A DNA stretch of 64,000 nucleotides from Ophiosphaerella korrae (Eukaryota > Ascomycota > Dothideomycetes > Pleosporales > Phaeosphaeriaceae), in contig JALNQF010000228.1 of the NCBI GenBank assembly GCA_028456385.1, positions 1 through 64,000 on the forward strand, written 5' to 3'. The notes below the pieces were generated by a model, which worked only from the letters and a program-made list of their open reading frames with translations, was not told the origin of the DNA and did no database searches. This document shows positions 11,630-23,814 of the stretch, in pieces. Positions within the stretch are counted from its first letter, which is position 1, and the number at the start of each line of letters is the position of its first letter. Both the position numbers and the translations under genes were made by a program.

Positions 11630-11837
11630 AATACTCTACTATCCCTAATATAGTAGGGCACGGTAACAATTAACTATTACAGCTAACGGAGGTTCGGAAG
11701 TTTTGAATTCCGTGTTCTCCTCGAATACTAACCAATACTCTACTATCCCTAATATAGTAGGGCACGGTAACAATTACCTATTACAGCTAACGGAGGTTCG
11801 GAAGTTTTGAATTCCGTGTTCTCCTTGAATACTAACC
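11630..11837. repeat. 104-bp perfect-spacing tandem duplication
   Basis: The block starting AATACTCTACTATCCCTAAT occurs at 11630 and again at 11734, immediately head to tail, with only a couple of mismatches over 104 bp. Each copy holds a short palindrome around TACTATCCCTAATATAGTA. It lies 310 bp upstream of the dioxygenase start, in an otherwise empty A/T-rich spacer. Confidence 0.9.
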
Positions 11838-12150
11838 TCTTCTAGGTATCCTCCATACGAAGTAGCACGGAATATATGCACCGGCAACACAAGACATCCG
11901 TTCAGACGGATTAATAAGTCAGTTATGACGGAATTACTTGGGTTTAGTATTTCTGATCCGGGGTTGATGAATAATGCGAGTAATGTGCAATTGCGATGCA
12001 TTAAAGTCGGCAAAAATGAAGACGCGAACAAGCGAAAGTTAGCTGCATGATATGGATATAAACGCGGCCATAAGCCCGGTTGAAATGAGATAGCTGCGCA
12101 ACCGCTACTACTAGCATTTAGGACTTTTCCTTAGACCCACCACCACTATC

Positions 12151-13002
12151 ATGAACCTTCCAGAAAGATCTCGTGCTCCTAGTCTATTTCTCTGTCATGG
12201 GGCAGGTCCCTTCCCGCTCGTCACACCCGAGTGGGAGCCTTTTCGAAAATTGCTGTTCACATACAATAATAAGCTCGACAATGTAAAAGGCATCGTCTTC
12301 TTTTCTGCACATTGGGAGACTAACGAGCCTCACATCACGGCCTCTGGTAATCCAGGGATTTGGTATGACTACGCCGAGGTGGAGCCTGAAAATGAAGCGC
12401 TACACCCGGCAGGATCGAATCAAGTCCAGTATCCTGTTACCGGAGATGCGGAACTGTCAAAAAGGGTTGCCATGCATCTCCAAAACCATGGTTTTGATCC
12501 CGTGCTGGACCATAAGCGGGGCTTTGATCACGGGGTCTACGTGGTTATGAAACCGATGCGACCGGAGGCTGATATTCCCATCGTCCAGGTCTCCGTTCTT
12601 ACTGGAAGCGACGAGCAGGAGGCGACGGAGAGGAACTTGAGGCTAGGACGTGCATTGGAGTCGTTGAGAGACGCAGGGTATGCCATTATTGGAAGCGGTG
12701 GCTCGTACCATGATTTCAAATCCATCGCGTCAGCCATGATGCAAGGGTCGCCGATTCCGCCAAATGCTTGGGATTTCGAGGAGTACTTGAATTCTGTAGC
12801 GGCCGTGGCTGATGCGGATGAGCGGGAGAAGCGAATCCGAGGTTGGAGAGAGATGCCAAGCAGTTATATCGCTCACGTGAAGGATGAAGCAGAGCATTTC
12901 TGGCCATTTTTGATTGCTTCTGGTGCTGGCGGTAATAATAAGGGAGCCAGGTTGGATTTGATGAATGGTCCAGGAGGTCCGATGAGCTTCTTTGAGTGGT
13001 AA
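12151..13002 (+). CDS. Class III extradiol ring-cleavage dioxygenase (LigB/DODA-like)
   Basis: A single exon of 283 residues, the normal length for DOPA-4,5-dioxygenase-type members of the LigB family. Candidate metal or catalytic histidines are H16 (CHGAG), H54 (FSAHWE), H127 (FDHGVY) and H249 (AEHFWPFL). These enzymes are soluble, bind a non-haem metal and open a catechol ring between a hydroxylated and an adjacent carbon. The segment after NPGIW (WYDYAEVEPENEALHPAG) departs from the usual NP..YDFYGFP stretch near the pocket, so the substrate may differ. Its neighbours are an FAD hydroxylase and an SDR, which fits aromatic catabolism or pigment chemistry but does not prove a pathway. Start: first Met of the frame, directly followed by family-like sequence. 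Confidence 0.9.
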   Translation: MNLPERSRAPSLFLCHGAGPFPLVTPEWEPFRKLLFTYNNKLDNVKGIVFFSAHWETNEPHITASGNPGIWYDYAEVEPENEALHPAGSNQVQYPVTGDAELSKRVAMHLQNHGFDPVLDHKRGFDHGVYVVMKPMRPEADIPIVQVSVLTGSDEQEATERNLRLGRALESLRDAGYAIIGSGGSYHDFKSIASAMMQGSPIPPNAWDFEEYLNSVAAVADADEREKRIRGWREMPSSYIAHVKDEAEHFWPFLIASGAGGNNKGARLDLMNGPGGPMSFFEW

Positions 13003-13323
13003 ACACTCGGCTTGTCGACCAAAGCCAACGATAATGTACTTACTTGAAGTAACGCTATCGGTCTGGGTCGCAACAAGCATGTAAAAATTAGTGTTAATAT
13101 CGCTCCTTCTGCTCCTGCTTTGCTCAAAGCCTCATTTCATTAAGCCATGGCTCCGCACAGCCACAGACTGAGCTACGCTTTGCCTATATGAGGGAGAAAA
13201 GGCAGGGCTCTGGGGACAGCTGGTCTTGTTTTGCAGGATGAAGCGGGGCGGGGATGCGTCGGCTGTCTGCCAAGCCCGCCAAACCGGGCATAGCCGCGCC
13301 GAGATGGCGGCTGAACCTGAGTA

Positions 13324-13960
13324 CTCGCCGCACTGGCCAAGGTGCTCCGCACCTTGGCCGTTGGACAGCTCAACGACCGATTTGTATGCAAATTTGTCTT
13401 GCAAGAGTTATAATTGCACAACGCAGATGTAAATTGAAGCTCTAAAACGACCATGTTTGAGTATACTATATATACTATATGGAGTAGTAGTTTTGAGTAT
13501 AAACTACTCAAGTTCGTAGAGTTATCGCGCTCGTAGATGTACAAGTTGGGCAGCTACGGCGTGGAGCCAGAGGCCTCAACTCCAATAACTATTCAACGCA
13601 GGTGAAAAGTGAGGCTCCAAAATAGTCAAGTTTGAGTATAGTATATATACAATACAGAGCCACAATTTGGAGACTACTGCTGCGCGCTGAGGCGCTGGTC
13701 TGCAATGCGTTGTTGGTCAGCTTTGTGCTTCCTTGCCGCAGCGCGCGCGACCTTCTCAGCATCCTTTTCAATGCGCGCGTCTACTGCAGCTCGATACGCT
13801 TTTCGACATGGCTGTGACTTCGGTATCGCGAAAACATTGCGGCGTGGCGAAAAAAACGCGTGTGGGAGATGAAAAGTTGATAAAATCGGTCGTTGAGCTG
13901 GTATCGGCCGTTGAGCTGTCCAACGGCCAAGGTGCGGAGCACCTTGGCCAGTGCGGCGAG
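13324..13960. mobile_element. 637-bp non-autonomous TIR element with subterminal palindromes
   Basis: Terminal inverted repeats begin CTCGCCGCACTGGCCAAGGT and are identical for about 52 bp; TA flanks both ends (13322-13323, 13961-13962). Inside each TIR is a perfect hairpin, GGCCAAGGTGC then TCC then its complement. The right arm carries an extra copy of a CAGCTCAACG-type block. The interior has two diverged direct copies (13428-13485 and 13606-13662) and a minus-strand coding tail (13674-13800, Ala/Lys/Arg-rich coiled coil ending RLSAQQ) like the C-terminus of fungal DNA-transposon proteins. It looks like an internal-deletion derivative of a larger transposon; the superfamily is uncertain. 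Confidence 0.75.
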
Positions 13961-14337
13961 TAGTACACAATCAATGAATCGATCAATCGCCCTCGGTCAA
14001 CGCATTTTGCGCCGATGAGTCGGCTCGAATAATCCCCGAAACCACGAAATTCGTTTTCGCCCGGACACGGTCCCCTATACTTGAAGGGTTTGTGCACCGT
14101 AGTAACTTAGATGGGGAGTGAGTTATTACGCCAAGCAGTGACAAGGCGGCTCTTAAATCAGTTGCATCAAAACAACAAACTCTACAAGCCTGTTTTTTTT
14201 TGAGCCAAGCTAGTTGATTTGTGATGCGCTTGCTTCCTGCCTATAATGCCTAAACGTATTCGAATTACTACGCCACCGCCTGAGCTTGTCCTAGCCGAGT
14301 CCCTGCCGCAGCTTGAGCCGCCGCAACCTTAAACTGG

Positions 14338-14530
14338 ATGGATACAAATAGATTCCCATACATTCTTAGTCCGCCCAAGTCACCAGATATGAGTATAATG
14401 GAGACTTGGGTGTCTCCCCTACGCCGATTGTTCCATGCAAGGAAGTGTACAGGTGACAAACAGGGCATTAAGAGGTTCTACAAGGTCTTGTCTGAGATTA
14501 ACCGAACGATTGAATCAATGCAAAACGTGG
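14338..14530 (+). pseudogene. Tc1-like transposase C-terminal fragment
   Basis: The frame reads PPKSPDMSIMETWVSPLRR then FHARKCTGDKQGIKRFYKV and INRTIESM. It matches the end of Tc1-type DDE transposases, where a PPxSPD..IE/METxW block holds the last catalytic acidic residue. Nothing upstream restores the rest of the domain, and no TIRs were found. It is a stranded fragment. Confidence 0.6.
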
Positions 14531-14680
14531 TGATTTTGCCTGTGTTTTCAAGCTGGGTGTGCATTGTGTTGGGGCGCGCGATTCGCTCTTCTCAACCTCC
14601 GACTCCCGACATAACGTATATCACGGTGCAGCGGTGAAGGCGTGCTCGGGGGTTTAGGGAAGCCGATGGGATCTATTTTA

Positions 14681-14741
14681 CCCCCCCCCCCCTCCCCTGT
14701 ATGCGCAAAGTATTTAGATGTGAGGAAGGACGGGGGGGGGG
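14681..14741. repeat. Poly-C (12) and poly-G (10) tracts, inverted
   Basis: A run of 12 C (14681-14692) and a run of 10 G (14732-14741) lie 39 bp apart, about 75 bp upstream of the monooxygenase start. They could pair as a hairpin or form G-quadruplex-like structure in the promoter. They are also error-prone homopolymers. Confidence 0.7.
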
Positions 14742-14816
14742 TGTTACTTACACGCTGAATATCTGATTCAATTATTATAGCCTTACTTTCTTATCTACTT
14801 GAAGGTTAAAAAGAAA

Positions 14817-16107
14817 ATGTCAGAAAACAAAGTCCTCATCATCGGCGCGGGTCTAGGCGGTCTCGTCCTCGCTCACCTTCTGCGCAAGAACAAGGTACCC
14901 GTCGAGATCTTCGAGCGAGATGATGATATTTCCTCTAGGAAACAAGGGTGGGCGGTAGCTCTTATCGAGTACGTTCCCCCCCAGCCCCCACACAACCATC
15001 ATTTGCAAATTACCTTTTCCCTCTAATATTACGTTTCCCAGATGTCTGCCCCACCTCAAACGAGCGCTCCCGGACGCTCTCGTCCGAGACCTCTACACCA
15101 ATAGCGTCAACCACAACACCGGCGACCTCGATGAGATCAGCTTCATCGACGCTCTAACGGGCGAGAAAGTCGGGTCTATGGGCGGCGTCCCGCAAGGTCA
15201 AGACGGTCATGTCTTGCGCGCCAGTCGTCTCGGGCTCCGCAACTTCCTGCTCGAGAACGGCAATCTTCCCATCTCATTGGGAATGCATTTCACGCATTAC
15301 GAGGAGCATCAAGGGTCTGTGACGGCCTTCTTCAACAAGGACGGCACGTCGAGGACTGGCAGTCTCTTAGTCGGCGCAGATGGAGTCCACTCGTATGTGA
15401 TGAATCAGCTGGTAGGAGCATCCAACCATGGCCCCGTTCTAAGCAAGTTGGTCCCTATATTCGGGCAAGTGAACAAGGTTCCTCCAGAACAGTACGAACC
15501 GCTCAGGAAACTCGGTACTGCTGTCGTGCTGGCCGGAGCTCCCGGGGTGCGAACGCAGATCGGCATGCTGCACATGGAGCCCGACAGATCCACAGCTTCC
15601 TATTTTTGGGTAGTGACGGTGAGGCGGGAAGAAGACCCGGAGATATTTTCCGACTGGGTGCAGAACGCAACGCAGAAAGAGGTGTATGATTTCGTGCTCG
15701 AGATTATGAAGGGGCAGCATCCAGTGCTAACGGATGTGATTCGGCTCGGTGGGCCTGAGGCGCTTGTTCGACCGCAGATAAAGTTTCTGGAGTACGTTAC
15801 GCCCGAGGATATGCCAAAAGGGCGTGTTACGGCCCTAGGGGATGCGGCACATTCCATGGTGCCAATTCGTGGTGGTGGGGCAAATACGGCGATATTAGAT
15901 GCTTGCGATTTGGGGGATTTGATTGTAAGGGCACACCGGGCAGGGACGGATTTTGCGAGCGCTGTGGAGAGGTACTTGGAGATTATGATTCCGAGAGGGA
16001 GAGAGATGGTGCTTTCGAGTCGTGCGGCGGGCGAGCAGAAGGAACATGTGATTGAAGAATGGTTTGCGAGGTTTCAACGACAGAAGGAGAGCACGGGGAG
16101 GTTGTAG
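14817..16107 (+). CDS. FAD-dependent monooxygenase (aromatic hydroxylase-like)
   Basis: Exons 14817-14968 and 15042-16107 flank a 73-nt intron (GTACGT donor, CTAAT branch, CCCAG acceptor) and join in phase to 405 residues. The three group A flavoprotein hydroxylase signatures are present: GAGLGG (residues 10-15) for the ADP of FAD, GADGVHS in the middle, and GDAAHSMVP with RGGGANTAILDACDL near the C-terminus for the FAD ribityl. This family uses NAD(P)H and O2 to hydroxylate or epoxidise aromatic or terpenoid substrates. No membrane anchor is evident. ATG at 14817 was chosen because it directly precedes the beta-alpha-beta fold; there is no upstream in-frame ATG. The substrate is not predictable. 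Confidence 0.88.
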
Positions 16108-16267
16108 TTCTTCATATATATAACGGGCATCTAGGGACCTGTGTCCCGTGGTCATTCACGTGCGCTGACATAGCAATTGTGTAGCTAGCGTCTCCCTACC
16201 TGTGCTTGGCAAGACGTCACATCATCTGTGGCTGCGTTCCGTCCTCCTTCTCACCATATTATCGCCT

Positions 16268-16345
16268 TCCGCGCAAGGTCAGGGCCGGTGCGGGTCGGCC
16301 ATTCTTCTTACGTGTTGGTGGCAATGCGCCTAAGCACCTGTCTAG
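16268..16345 (-). repeat. Dispersed repeat family, copy 1 (inverted relative to the others)
   Basis: The segment CAAGGTCAGGGCCGGTGCGG and following bases up to the GGTGGCAATG block recur in reverse complement at 23815-23895, and in shorter form near 31000 and 31470. No protein is encoded. It may be the end of a larger element or a SINE-like unit. Confidence 0.6.
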
Positions 16346-16499
16346 TAGAGGTACACAGCCGCCCCAAAGAGACAGAATGGCCGGCTTATAAAGCCTACAA
16401 AGGACGAGCTGAACAAAGTCCGGCGCATTGGAAATGCAGCCTGGAAGAGAGAGAGTCAGGGAGGCCGCCGAAATAGCCTCTAACACTCTCCCCACAGCC

Positions 16500-19400
16500 C
16501 TAATACAACAAACGACATTGCTTCTCCCGAGGCGACAGACTCAGACCCGGTAATAACTGTCACCCAAAAAGACAAACGGCCAAACGAGGCAGGACAGCTA
16601 CCTCCTCTACGAACTCCTCGCAGCGAGAGCCCGGCGCTCCACCTGCCCGCCCTACTACATACAACGTCGCAGGAACACTCCGCAGACAGCGACACGACGG
16701 AGACATGGAGCCACCCTTATCGGACAACGCTTCAACGACCGACAACGGCGAGAACATATGGTAGGATAACGGAGCCGGCGGAGAGAGGAGCGCTCGGTGG
16801 GACAGCGAAGCCAGCAGCACCGCCGGCATCACTCAGCCACGTGACCTCCAGGTATGCTGGGCCAACGTAGGCAAAGGGTCCCTCCCCAAACCACATTGCC
16901 CTACTAGCAATCGCACACGAAAAAAAACATAGACGTAATCTGCGTCCAAGAACCATTCACATCCGCAGGCTCTAACACCCCGGATACACGCTATACGCAC
17001 CCGTAGAAGCTTGGGACGACGCCGAACAACTTGAGACCGAACGGCCCAGAGCCCTCACCGACGTACGCAAAGGAGCTAAGCTCCAAGCTCACCTAATACA
17101 CCCAAGGATAAGCCGGGATCTACTGTGGGTCAACGTTAACGGATACACTCTATCTTAAACGTCTACCGCCAACCTAGGAACACTACTACACTGGCATACA
17201 TTACTGCATTAACTCCACCTACGCGCTGCCTTATTAGAGGAGACTTCAACGCACGGCACGAGCTCTTTGAACCTGGGTCCATCTCCAGCCAACGGTGGTG
17301 CCGGCCTCTCCCAGTGGGGCTACAAACAACGACCCAGACTTCATCGGGGAACCAGGCACAGCTACCCACCGCGCTGGCCAAGTCCTCGATTTAACTTTCT
17401 CCAACATCCCCCTTTGCACAAACTATCGTAAACAAGGACCTGGGGTGCGGGTCGGATCACGAAACACAGGTTACTACTCTCCCTGGTAGGGGTTGCGTAA
17501 CCCTAGAGCACACACACACACAATTGAGGGTAACAGACAAAAACCTCTCAAAATTTGCAGGGCTCGTACAGCTTGGCATATTAGGTACACAGAATCCCCT
17601 ACTCGCCTAGTCAACTGCAGAACTAGACCGCGCAGTAGAGTCAATTACTCGCGCTATTACAACTGCTATGGAACAAGCCGGCACGCGAAGCCAAGAAGAG
17701 AAAGGACGCAGCATTCCCTGGTGGACAGACCAATGCCGAGAGGCCCACCAAAAAGCACCTCAGGACCAGGACCTGAACGAGCCCTCGCGCTCAGATGAAA
17801 CACGCAACTTCTTAGCTGTCGTTCGGAAGGCTAAGAGAGAATACTGGCGTCAAAGGATTGATGGCATAAAGGGCGACTCGGACCTGTACAAGCTAATCGG
17901 CTGGCGTAAGCAGACGCCTAACCAGCAGGACACACTCCCCTTATAACTAGTAGATAACCAGACTATTACTGACAATCTTGAGAAGGCAGAGGCTCTCCGC
18001 AAAGCTGTACTCGGCCGCTTCAACGCGGACGACGACATAGACAACGAACTACTGCCACCGAGGGATCCCACTATCCCCTGGCCAACGTGGATCTCTATAG
18101 AGGAAGTTGAGCGCAACACAATAGGAGTAACCAGCACTTCACCAGGCACCGATCGCATCACAGTGCGCCTCCTCCGGGCGTGCTGAGCTCACGCCAAGCA
18201 CGCAATCCGCGCAGTATACCAAAAGGTGCCTTGATCTATGTCACTTCCCGACGGCCTGGAAGACAGCAGAAGTAGCTATGATCCCTAAAGTAGGTAAGAA
18301 GGGCAGATCATCCCCAAGAGCCTGGAGACCTATCGCCCTTTTTGTCTCATGCCTGGGGAAGGGACTGGAACGGATTGTAGCTCGTAGAATGGCATGGACT
18401 GCACTAACCCACGACGTCCTCAGCTTACAAAACGGCGGGGCCCTCCCAAAACGTTCGGCCATGGACTTAGTAGCCGCCTTTACGGCACGACGTAGAAGAT
18501 GCCTGGGCCTAAGGACAGCACGTCACAATGGTGACTATGGATGTCCAAGGAGCCCTTCGACGCGCTAACTCCGGCGACGCCTACTCAAACGCATGTCCGA
18601 ACAAGGCTGGCCCACAACAGCTCTCAAAGTTTCATCAGCTCCTTTCTTACGGAGCGTCAAGTACAGGTCCGGCTAGGTCAAGACACCACTCCCAGCCACC
18701 TAGTCGCCTGCGGCACTCCCCAGGGCTCTCTCCACTGTCTCCGGTACTATATATGCTCTATACCTCGCCGAACTGCTCAACTAGGACAGGGCACTGCGCT
18801 TCGGCTACGCAGACGACGTCTGCCTGTACCGTGCCTCCAAACTCCCTTGACAACAACGTCCGCCTCCTAGGGCAAGACCTTAGAGAAATCAATGAATGGG
18901 GCGCGACGCCAACAAAGTAGCCTTCGCGCGCTAGAGAAGACAGAAATGATCCACCTTACCCGCGGACGAAACCAGTACTCCCCTGACTGCGCGAAGTTAA
19001 TGAGACGCTCACCCTGCAACCCACTACAGAGACGACTAACGGCAGACAACCCCGCCCTACGATGGCTGGGCGTCTGGTTCGACCGGAAGCTCACTTTCAG
19101 AAGACACGTGGACACAAGGGCGGCCATTGCAAGGGCCGCCGCCCGCACCACATACGCAGCCTAGGCAAAGCCACCTACGGTCCACCAGCAGACGCCTTGC
19201 GCAAGGCGGTGACAACCTGCGTACTGCCAGCGCGTCTATACGGCACTGAAGCATGGTTTGGGGGCCCGCACTTAAACCCTCTCGCCCCGGAACGCCCGAA
19301 GTCAACACCACGCGGCTAGGCTGGCACATAGACACGGCCCAGAGGGTCATTACACTCGCCGCCCGCGGAGTTCTGCCAGTCTGGCGCACCACCCCTAACG

Positions 19401-20640
19401 GTCACCCTCCAGCGCGAGTCAGGATTGCCCTCCGCCACCGTCGCACTTGAAGAAACTCGGCTACGCTTTGCCAAGCACTTACAAACTACGGACGAGAGAC
19501 ACCTACTCACTAAGCGATCCGTATTGGGCCGAGGCAGGGGGAGCAGGACGTCCCCGAACCAAGGTACAACGCGCAGGGCTAACTCCTCCCTGCCGTACCC
19601 AGACCAATCCTTGTACAACCACACTATACTCGCCCGGCTGTTTGACGGACCTAACAGGCCAAGTCAAGAAGAAGGAAGCTGCAGAGGCTTTTAAGAAGTG
19701 GTGGGCAACGCTACCCCTTTACACACCTTACTATCTTCTCCGATGGGTCTGAACAACGCGTAGAAGGCGACCGACACGTCACATATGGATATGCTCTGTA
19801 TCTAGCAGGCGAAAAGATAGCTGACTGCCGAGGGTCACTAAACAACTCTGTCCCATGTCTTCGACGCTGAAGCCGTAGGGGCATGGCGCGGACTTTTCAA
19901 CGAGCGCTACAACTGCGCTCTGCCTACCCATACCGACGGACCTGGATGTGCGTAGATAGTACGTCAGTGATTTGGTGTATACTATACGGGGGCACGGCCT
20001 CTCCCTCCTCGCAATGGGCTTTCCTAAAACATACAAGACGCTATTGGAATGTTCGATATACAGGTCAGATGGGCGCCAGGCAATACCGGCATTGAAGGCA
20101 ACGAAGAAGCCGACAGACTTGCGGACCTTGAAGCCCACGACCCACGCAAACCAACGGGCCAATCGCAACTTGTGACAGTCTCTGGGATAGGGACCATAGC
20201 TAGACAAAGGCTTAAACAGGGCCCAAACCTCATGGTAGGACGAGAAGAAGACAAAACTCTCCACATGGTACAAGCAATGGGAACCTCCCATACAGCACGA
20301 CCCCCACTCCACAGGCACTAGAACTCCCCCGACGCGTTGCTGTCCCGACTCTTAGCTATCAGGACTAGACACGGCGACTTCGCCTGGTACCCACCGGAAG
20401 TTCAATCACGAAGGTGCTAACCCTAAAGTGCACATGCGGACGACTTAAGACTCCAGAGCACATAGTACACTGCCACAAGATGATCAGGCGATTCCGCAGA
20501 TGGCCTCAACGACTAGAGCAACCCCAAAACAGCTACAAGGAGACCACAGCCTATCTCCACCGAATCCTAGGGCACCCAAAAGACTTTGAGACTTTCCTGG
20601 ACGTCACTAGGTTCTACTCGGTTGTGTGCCCACGATAAGA
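16500..20640 (+). mobile_element. Non-LTR retrotransposon (LINE, Tad/I-like) relic
   Basis: The ORF2-like region is broken into many frames. The endonuclease start reads LQVCWANVGKGSLPKPH (~16840) with PRALTDVRKGAKLQAH (~17050). The reverse transcriptase reads IPKVGKKGRSSPRAWRPIAL (18281 on), CGTPQGS and the catalytic YADD at 18806-18817. RNase H reads FSDGSEQ (~19735) and RWAPGNTGIEGNEEADRLAD (~20060). A zinc-knuckle-like CTCGRLKTPEHIVHC sits near 20424. Domain order EN-RT-RNaseH is that of fungal Tad/I-clade LINEs. Frameshifts and stops exclude activity. No clear poly-A tail or target-site duplication was found. Confidence 0.85.
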
Positions 20641-20945
20641 TACTCACCTCTTTCTACTCTCTTTCTCTCCTTTGTCTTTTTATTTCACTCCAAACTGCGC
20701 AGCAGACGCACAAAGCTATACAGCAACCAAGCTATTAGACATACACTAGGAGGATCTTCAACTGGCGGAAGTACACTAGAGGATAGGCTGCACAGCCAGA
20801 TTTATCATGAAATGCTCTCTATGGTGGCGCATTAGCGCCATAATCCCTTAGCTTAGCACGTCCACTCATACCCCACGGGAGGTTTCTTTAGGTAGTAGAT
20901 AATACCGTCCTTCGGACGCAAATTAAAACATACACATAACTAATT

Positions 20946-23600
20946 ATGAGCAATCCTCCTCTACGCCCGCTCCTTCCAGCACCCATCGGTAGCGCCCATC
21001 ATGGGGCCAGGGACCCTGCGGTAGAAGCGCCGAAAAAGAGAGCCCGCGTCTCAGCTGCGTGCTACGCTTGCAGAGAACGAAAGTCCAAGGTCTGCGACCT
21101 CACGGTTTGCCATATAGTTGAGCTAATCAGCTGATCCAAGTGCAATGCTGAACGCCCCATCTGTGATAAATGCATCGCCCGCAACACCCTCTGCAGTTAT
21201 CCCGACTCATGCAAGCAGTCAGAATCTCAAAGATTTGAACAGCTTCGTAACCAGCAGGTTGCATATGAGGCACCCGTTCAACAAACTCGTAACTCTCCCT
21301 GAAGACGAATCACTTGAGGTGCTCCGTCGCATCAGATCAGGCAACAATGTTGGGGATTTACCTAGTTTCTCAACCCAGCCCCCTCTCAGACCTAATCGCC
21401 CCTCTAAGAGAAGCATTCAGAACACAAATCATAATGTGTTGAAGCGAAAAAAAAAAAAACGAGCAGCTAGAAGAACGATCGAAGAACATGGACGACCTCT
21501 ATGGGGTTTTGCAGAACACTTCGGAGCCCGGTGCTCATCATCAACTTTTTCAACTTTGTTCGTCGAGGCATGTCCCCGGATGATGTGCCTGTATACACGG
21601 GATACCTTGTTCAAAAATCCCCTTCTCCGCACTAGACAGCTCGAGGTGTCATGCCACCAACAAACACTGCTCTTGAATTTAAGTTAGTCGCCTTACATTC
21701 AAATGCTTATCCCTTTTTTATAATTCCTCTAGACGTCGCTTCAATTAACCTAGGACTACTTAGAATAACCCCTTTCACGTCGTTTCGCTATAGGAGACCC
21801 CGGTCACCTACCTCGTAAAGTAATTCAAGAGAGGATGACGCCACAGCCTGATCAGCAGAAACTTTGGATGGTTTCCAACCGGCAATCGTAACAATGCTTC
21901 TGTCGACGCTAATAGGGGCTTTTCTAGCACTACATATATCGACGCTCGCTTGGAACGTCTCGACATGGATATCTGGACTAATGTTCCCATAACGAATCAT
22001 CTTGCTGCTCGGGCAATCAGTTTAAATCTTGGGAACGGCTCGGGCATGGTGGACATACTTTGACATTGGCCTTTTTTAATAGACGATCTTGTCAGTGGTG
22101 GGACCAGATTCTGCTTACGACTCCTCGTCAATTCTTTCCTCACTTGGGCATGTGTAAGTCATCTAAGTGGCTAGCGTTTTCTGCCTAATTAACTAGCTGA
22201 CATTGTTACTAGCAATTGTATTCATACTATGAGCCACGGGTTTCGTAGCTTTCTGCACGAAGGGTTGAAGCTGTACAATGAAGAAAAAAAAAATGTTGAT
22301 TGCCTAACAACGGTTGCAGCTACCTTCTTGTTAAATATGGCAGTGACCATCATTATTGGCGACGACAGAATGAGCCTTAGGATCTTAGAAGAAGGCGCCG
22401 AAATGGCAAAGCGGCTTCATTTGTACAGTGCACCGGCGGATGCTTCGCCAAGCGCACTAGATCTCGAAGACGAGGACATGAGAACAGCCGCCGCAGCTAC
22501 CGCAGCCACCGCTTGGGGTTCGTTCAACTTCCAAATGTAAACATGTGCCACCATTAGTGAATCCACCTAGAAGACGTTTCTAATATACCTGCAGGATCAC
22601 GTCTATGAGTTGGCAACAAAAACTATATCCTACTACACCGCCAAATTCGCTAATACCCGGTACTTGTGGCAGACCTACCCCCCCTTATTATGGCTAGGTA
22701 TTTATTGCTGTCTGTAAATTGTAGAGAAATAGCGTTCAAGATAAACTACAAATATTACAACATAGGCGTTGTCTCTATAGATGTTGCAGAACCTATTTTC
22801 TAGAAACTTTTTAGCGTGGTCAGATGGACTACAGGAAGGTGCCAAGCGTGGAGATTATACTCCAGACGGAGCGATATACCTTCAGTACGCAGGCCCTTTT
22901 CTCTCTACCCGATTGTCGGCTAATAATTCATAGCATATAGTTCCATTGTATTACGTTGGAACTTTTCCGGCCCTTTTGTGACTTGAATACGCAACCTAAG
23001 CTTACCACGTTTTGCCGCGACTTCCGCAACGCCCTGCCAAAGTATGTGAAGCTTCAGTAAAGCAATTAAAGCGGTTGATATACTCTCATCGGACCACTTC
23101 AAAAGTCGGTAGATTACACAATCATCTGGCATTGTGGTATGCTCTATCTCATCAACCATATTCTGCGCGATTCCTTTGACAAGGAAGCACATTTTTACTT
23201 CCTGTTGTGCATGCGTGGATACCAAAAAAATGGCACGTACAATTCCATTTTGTGAATGTGATTGTCCAAGGCATCGGCTGCCATGGCTGTTCGACTAGGG
23301 ATAATACTACCGAAAGACGCATTGCAGCTGTTTGAGGAGATGCAGTCTGAAAATGACCGTATATCCAAAATTATATGGGTGCCTACCCCGTTGATTTATA
23401 TTCTTCTACCGCAGAAGACGACTTGGGCAAAGTGACTTTGAAGCACCTCGTTCATGATTTCGCCAAGATGAAAATACTCTGATTTGGAAAGATTTCGAAG
23501 CCCCTGAAGGCTGGATTGGGAACGGTTTAGCATTATTCACTACTTTGGGAAATGCAGAGGATGAAGCTGGCCCTTCGTCGGGGTAAAATTCAGGGCGGAA
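20946..23600 (+). pseudogene. Zn2Cys6 transcription factor, decayed
   Basis: Exon 1 (20946-~21089) ends in ACYACRERKSK and resumes after an intron-like gap at ~21143 with CNAERPICDKCIARNTLCSY, giving the six cysteines of a Zn2Cys6 DNA-binding cluster. A frameshift near 21270-21300 switches to LPEDESLEVLRRIRSGN. A poly-A run (~21449) follows. The fungal regulatory middle region is readable at 22229-22540 (FLHEGLKLYNEEK, LLNMAVTIIIG, GAEMAKRLHLY). C-terminal pieces lie at 22800-23360 (FLAWSDGLQEGAKRGDYTPD, FYFLLCMRGYQK, LPKDALQLFEEMQSEN). The intron donor is a poor GTCTGC. Multiple shifts and stops make it non-functional. Its target is unknown. Confidence 0.75.
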
Positions 23601-23814
23601 GGGGCAAAGTGAGGTAAAAATTGAAAACGAAAAGAGTGACATGTTAAATCCAGTCATAATATTTGGCGAATTTAGAGTCTGAATCCGCCAACGTTGACTG
23701 CCTATACCAACTCTTTATTTTACCCCTACGAAGAAAATTGAAATGCTAAGTTAAGGGGATAATGATGGCAAACGAGGCGCATCTACGTTTTGAACCCGCC
23801 ACCTACTCTACGTT

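Noticed and set aside
22920..23225. 101-codon minus-strand open frame
   Set aside because: The plus strand here carries recognisable fragments of the fungal regulator (FYFLLCMRGYQK), so the minus frame is antisense.
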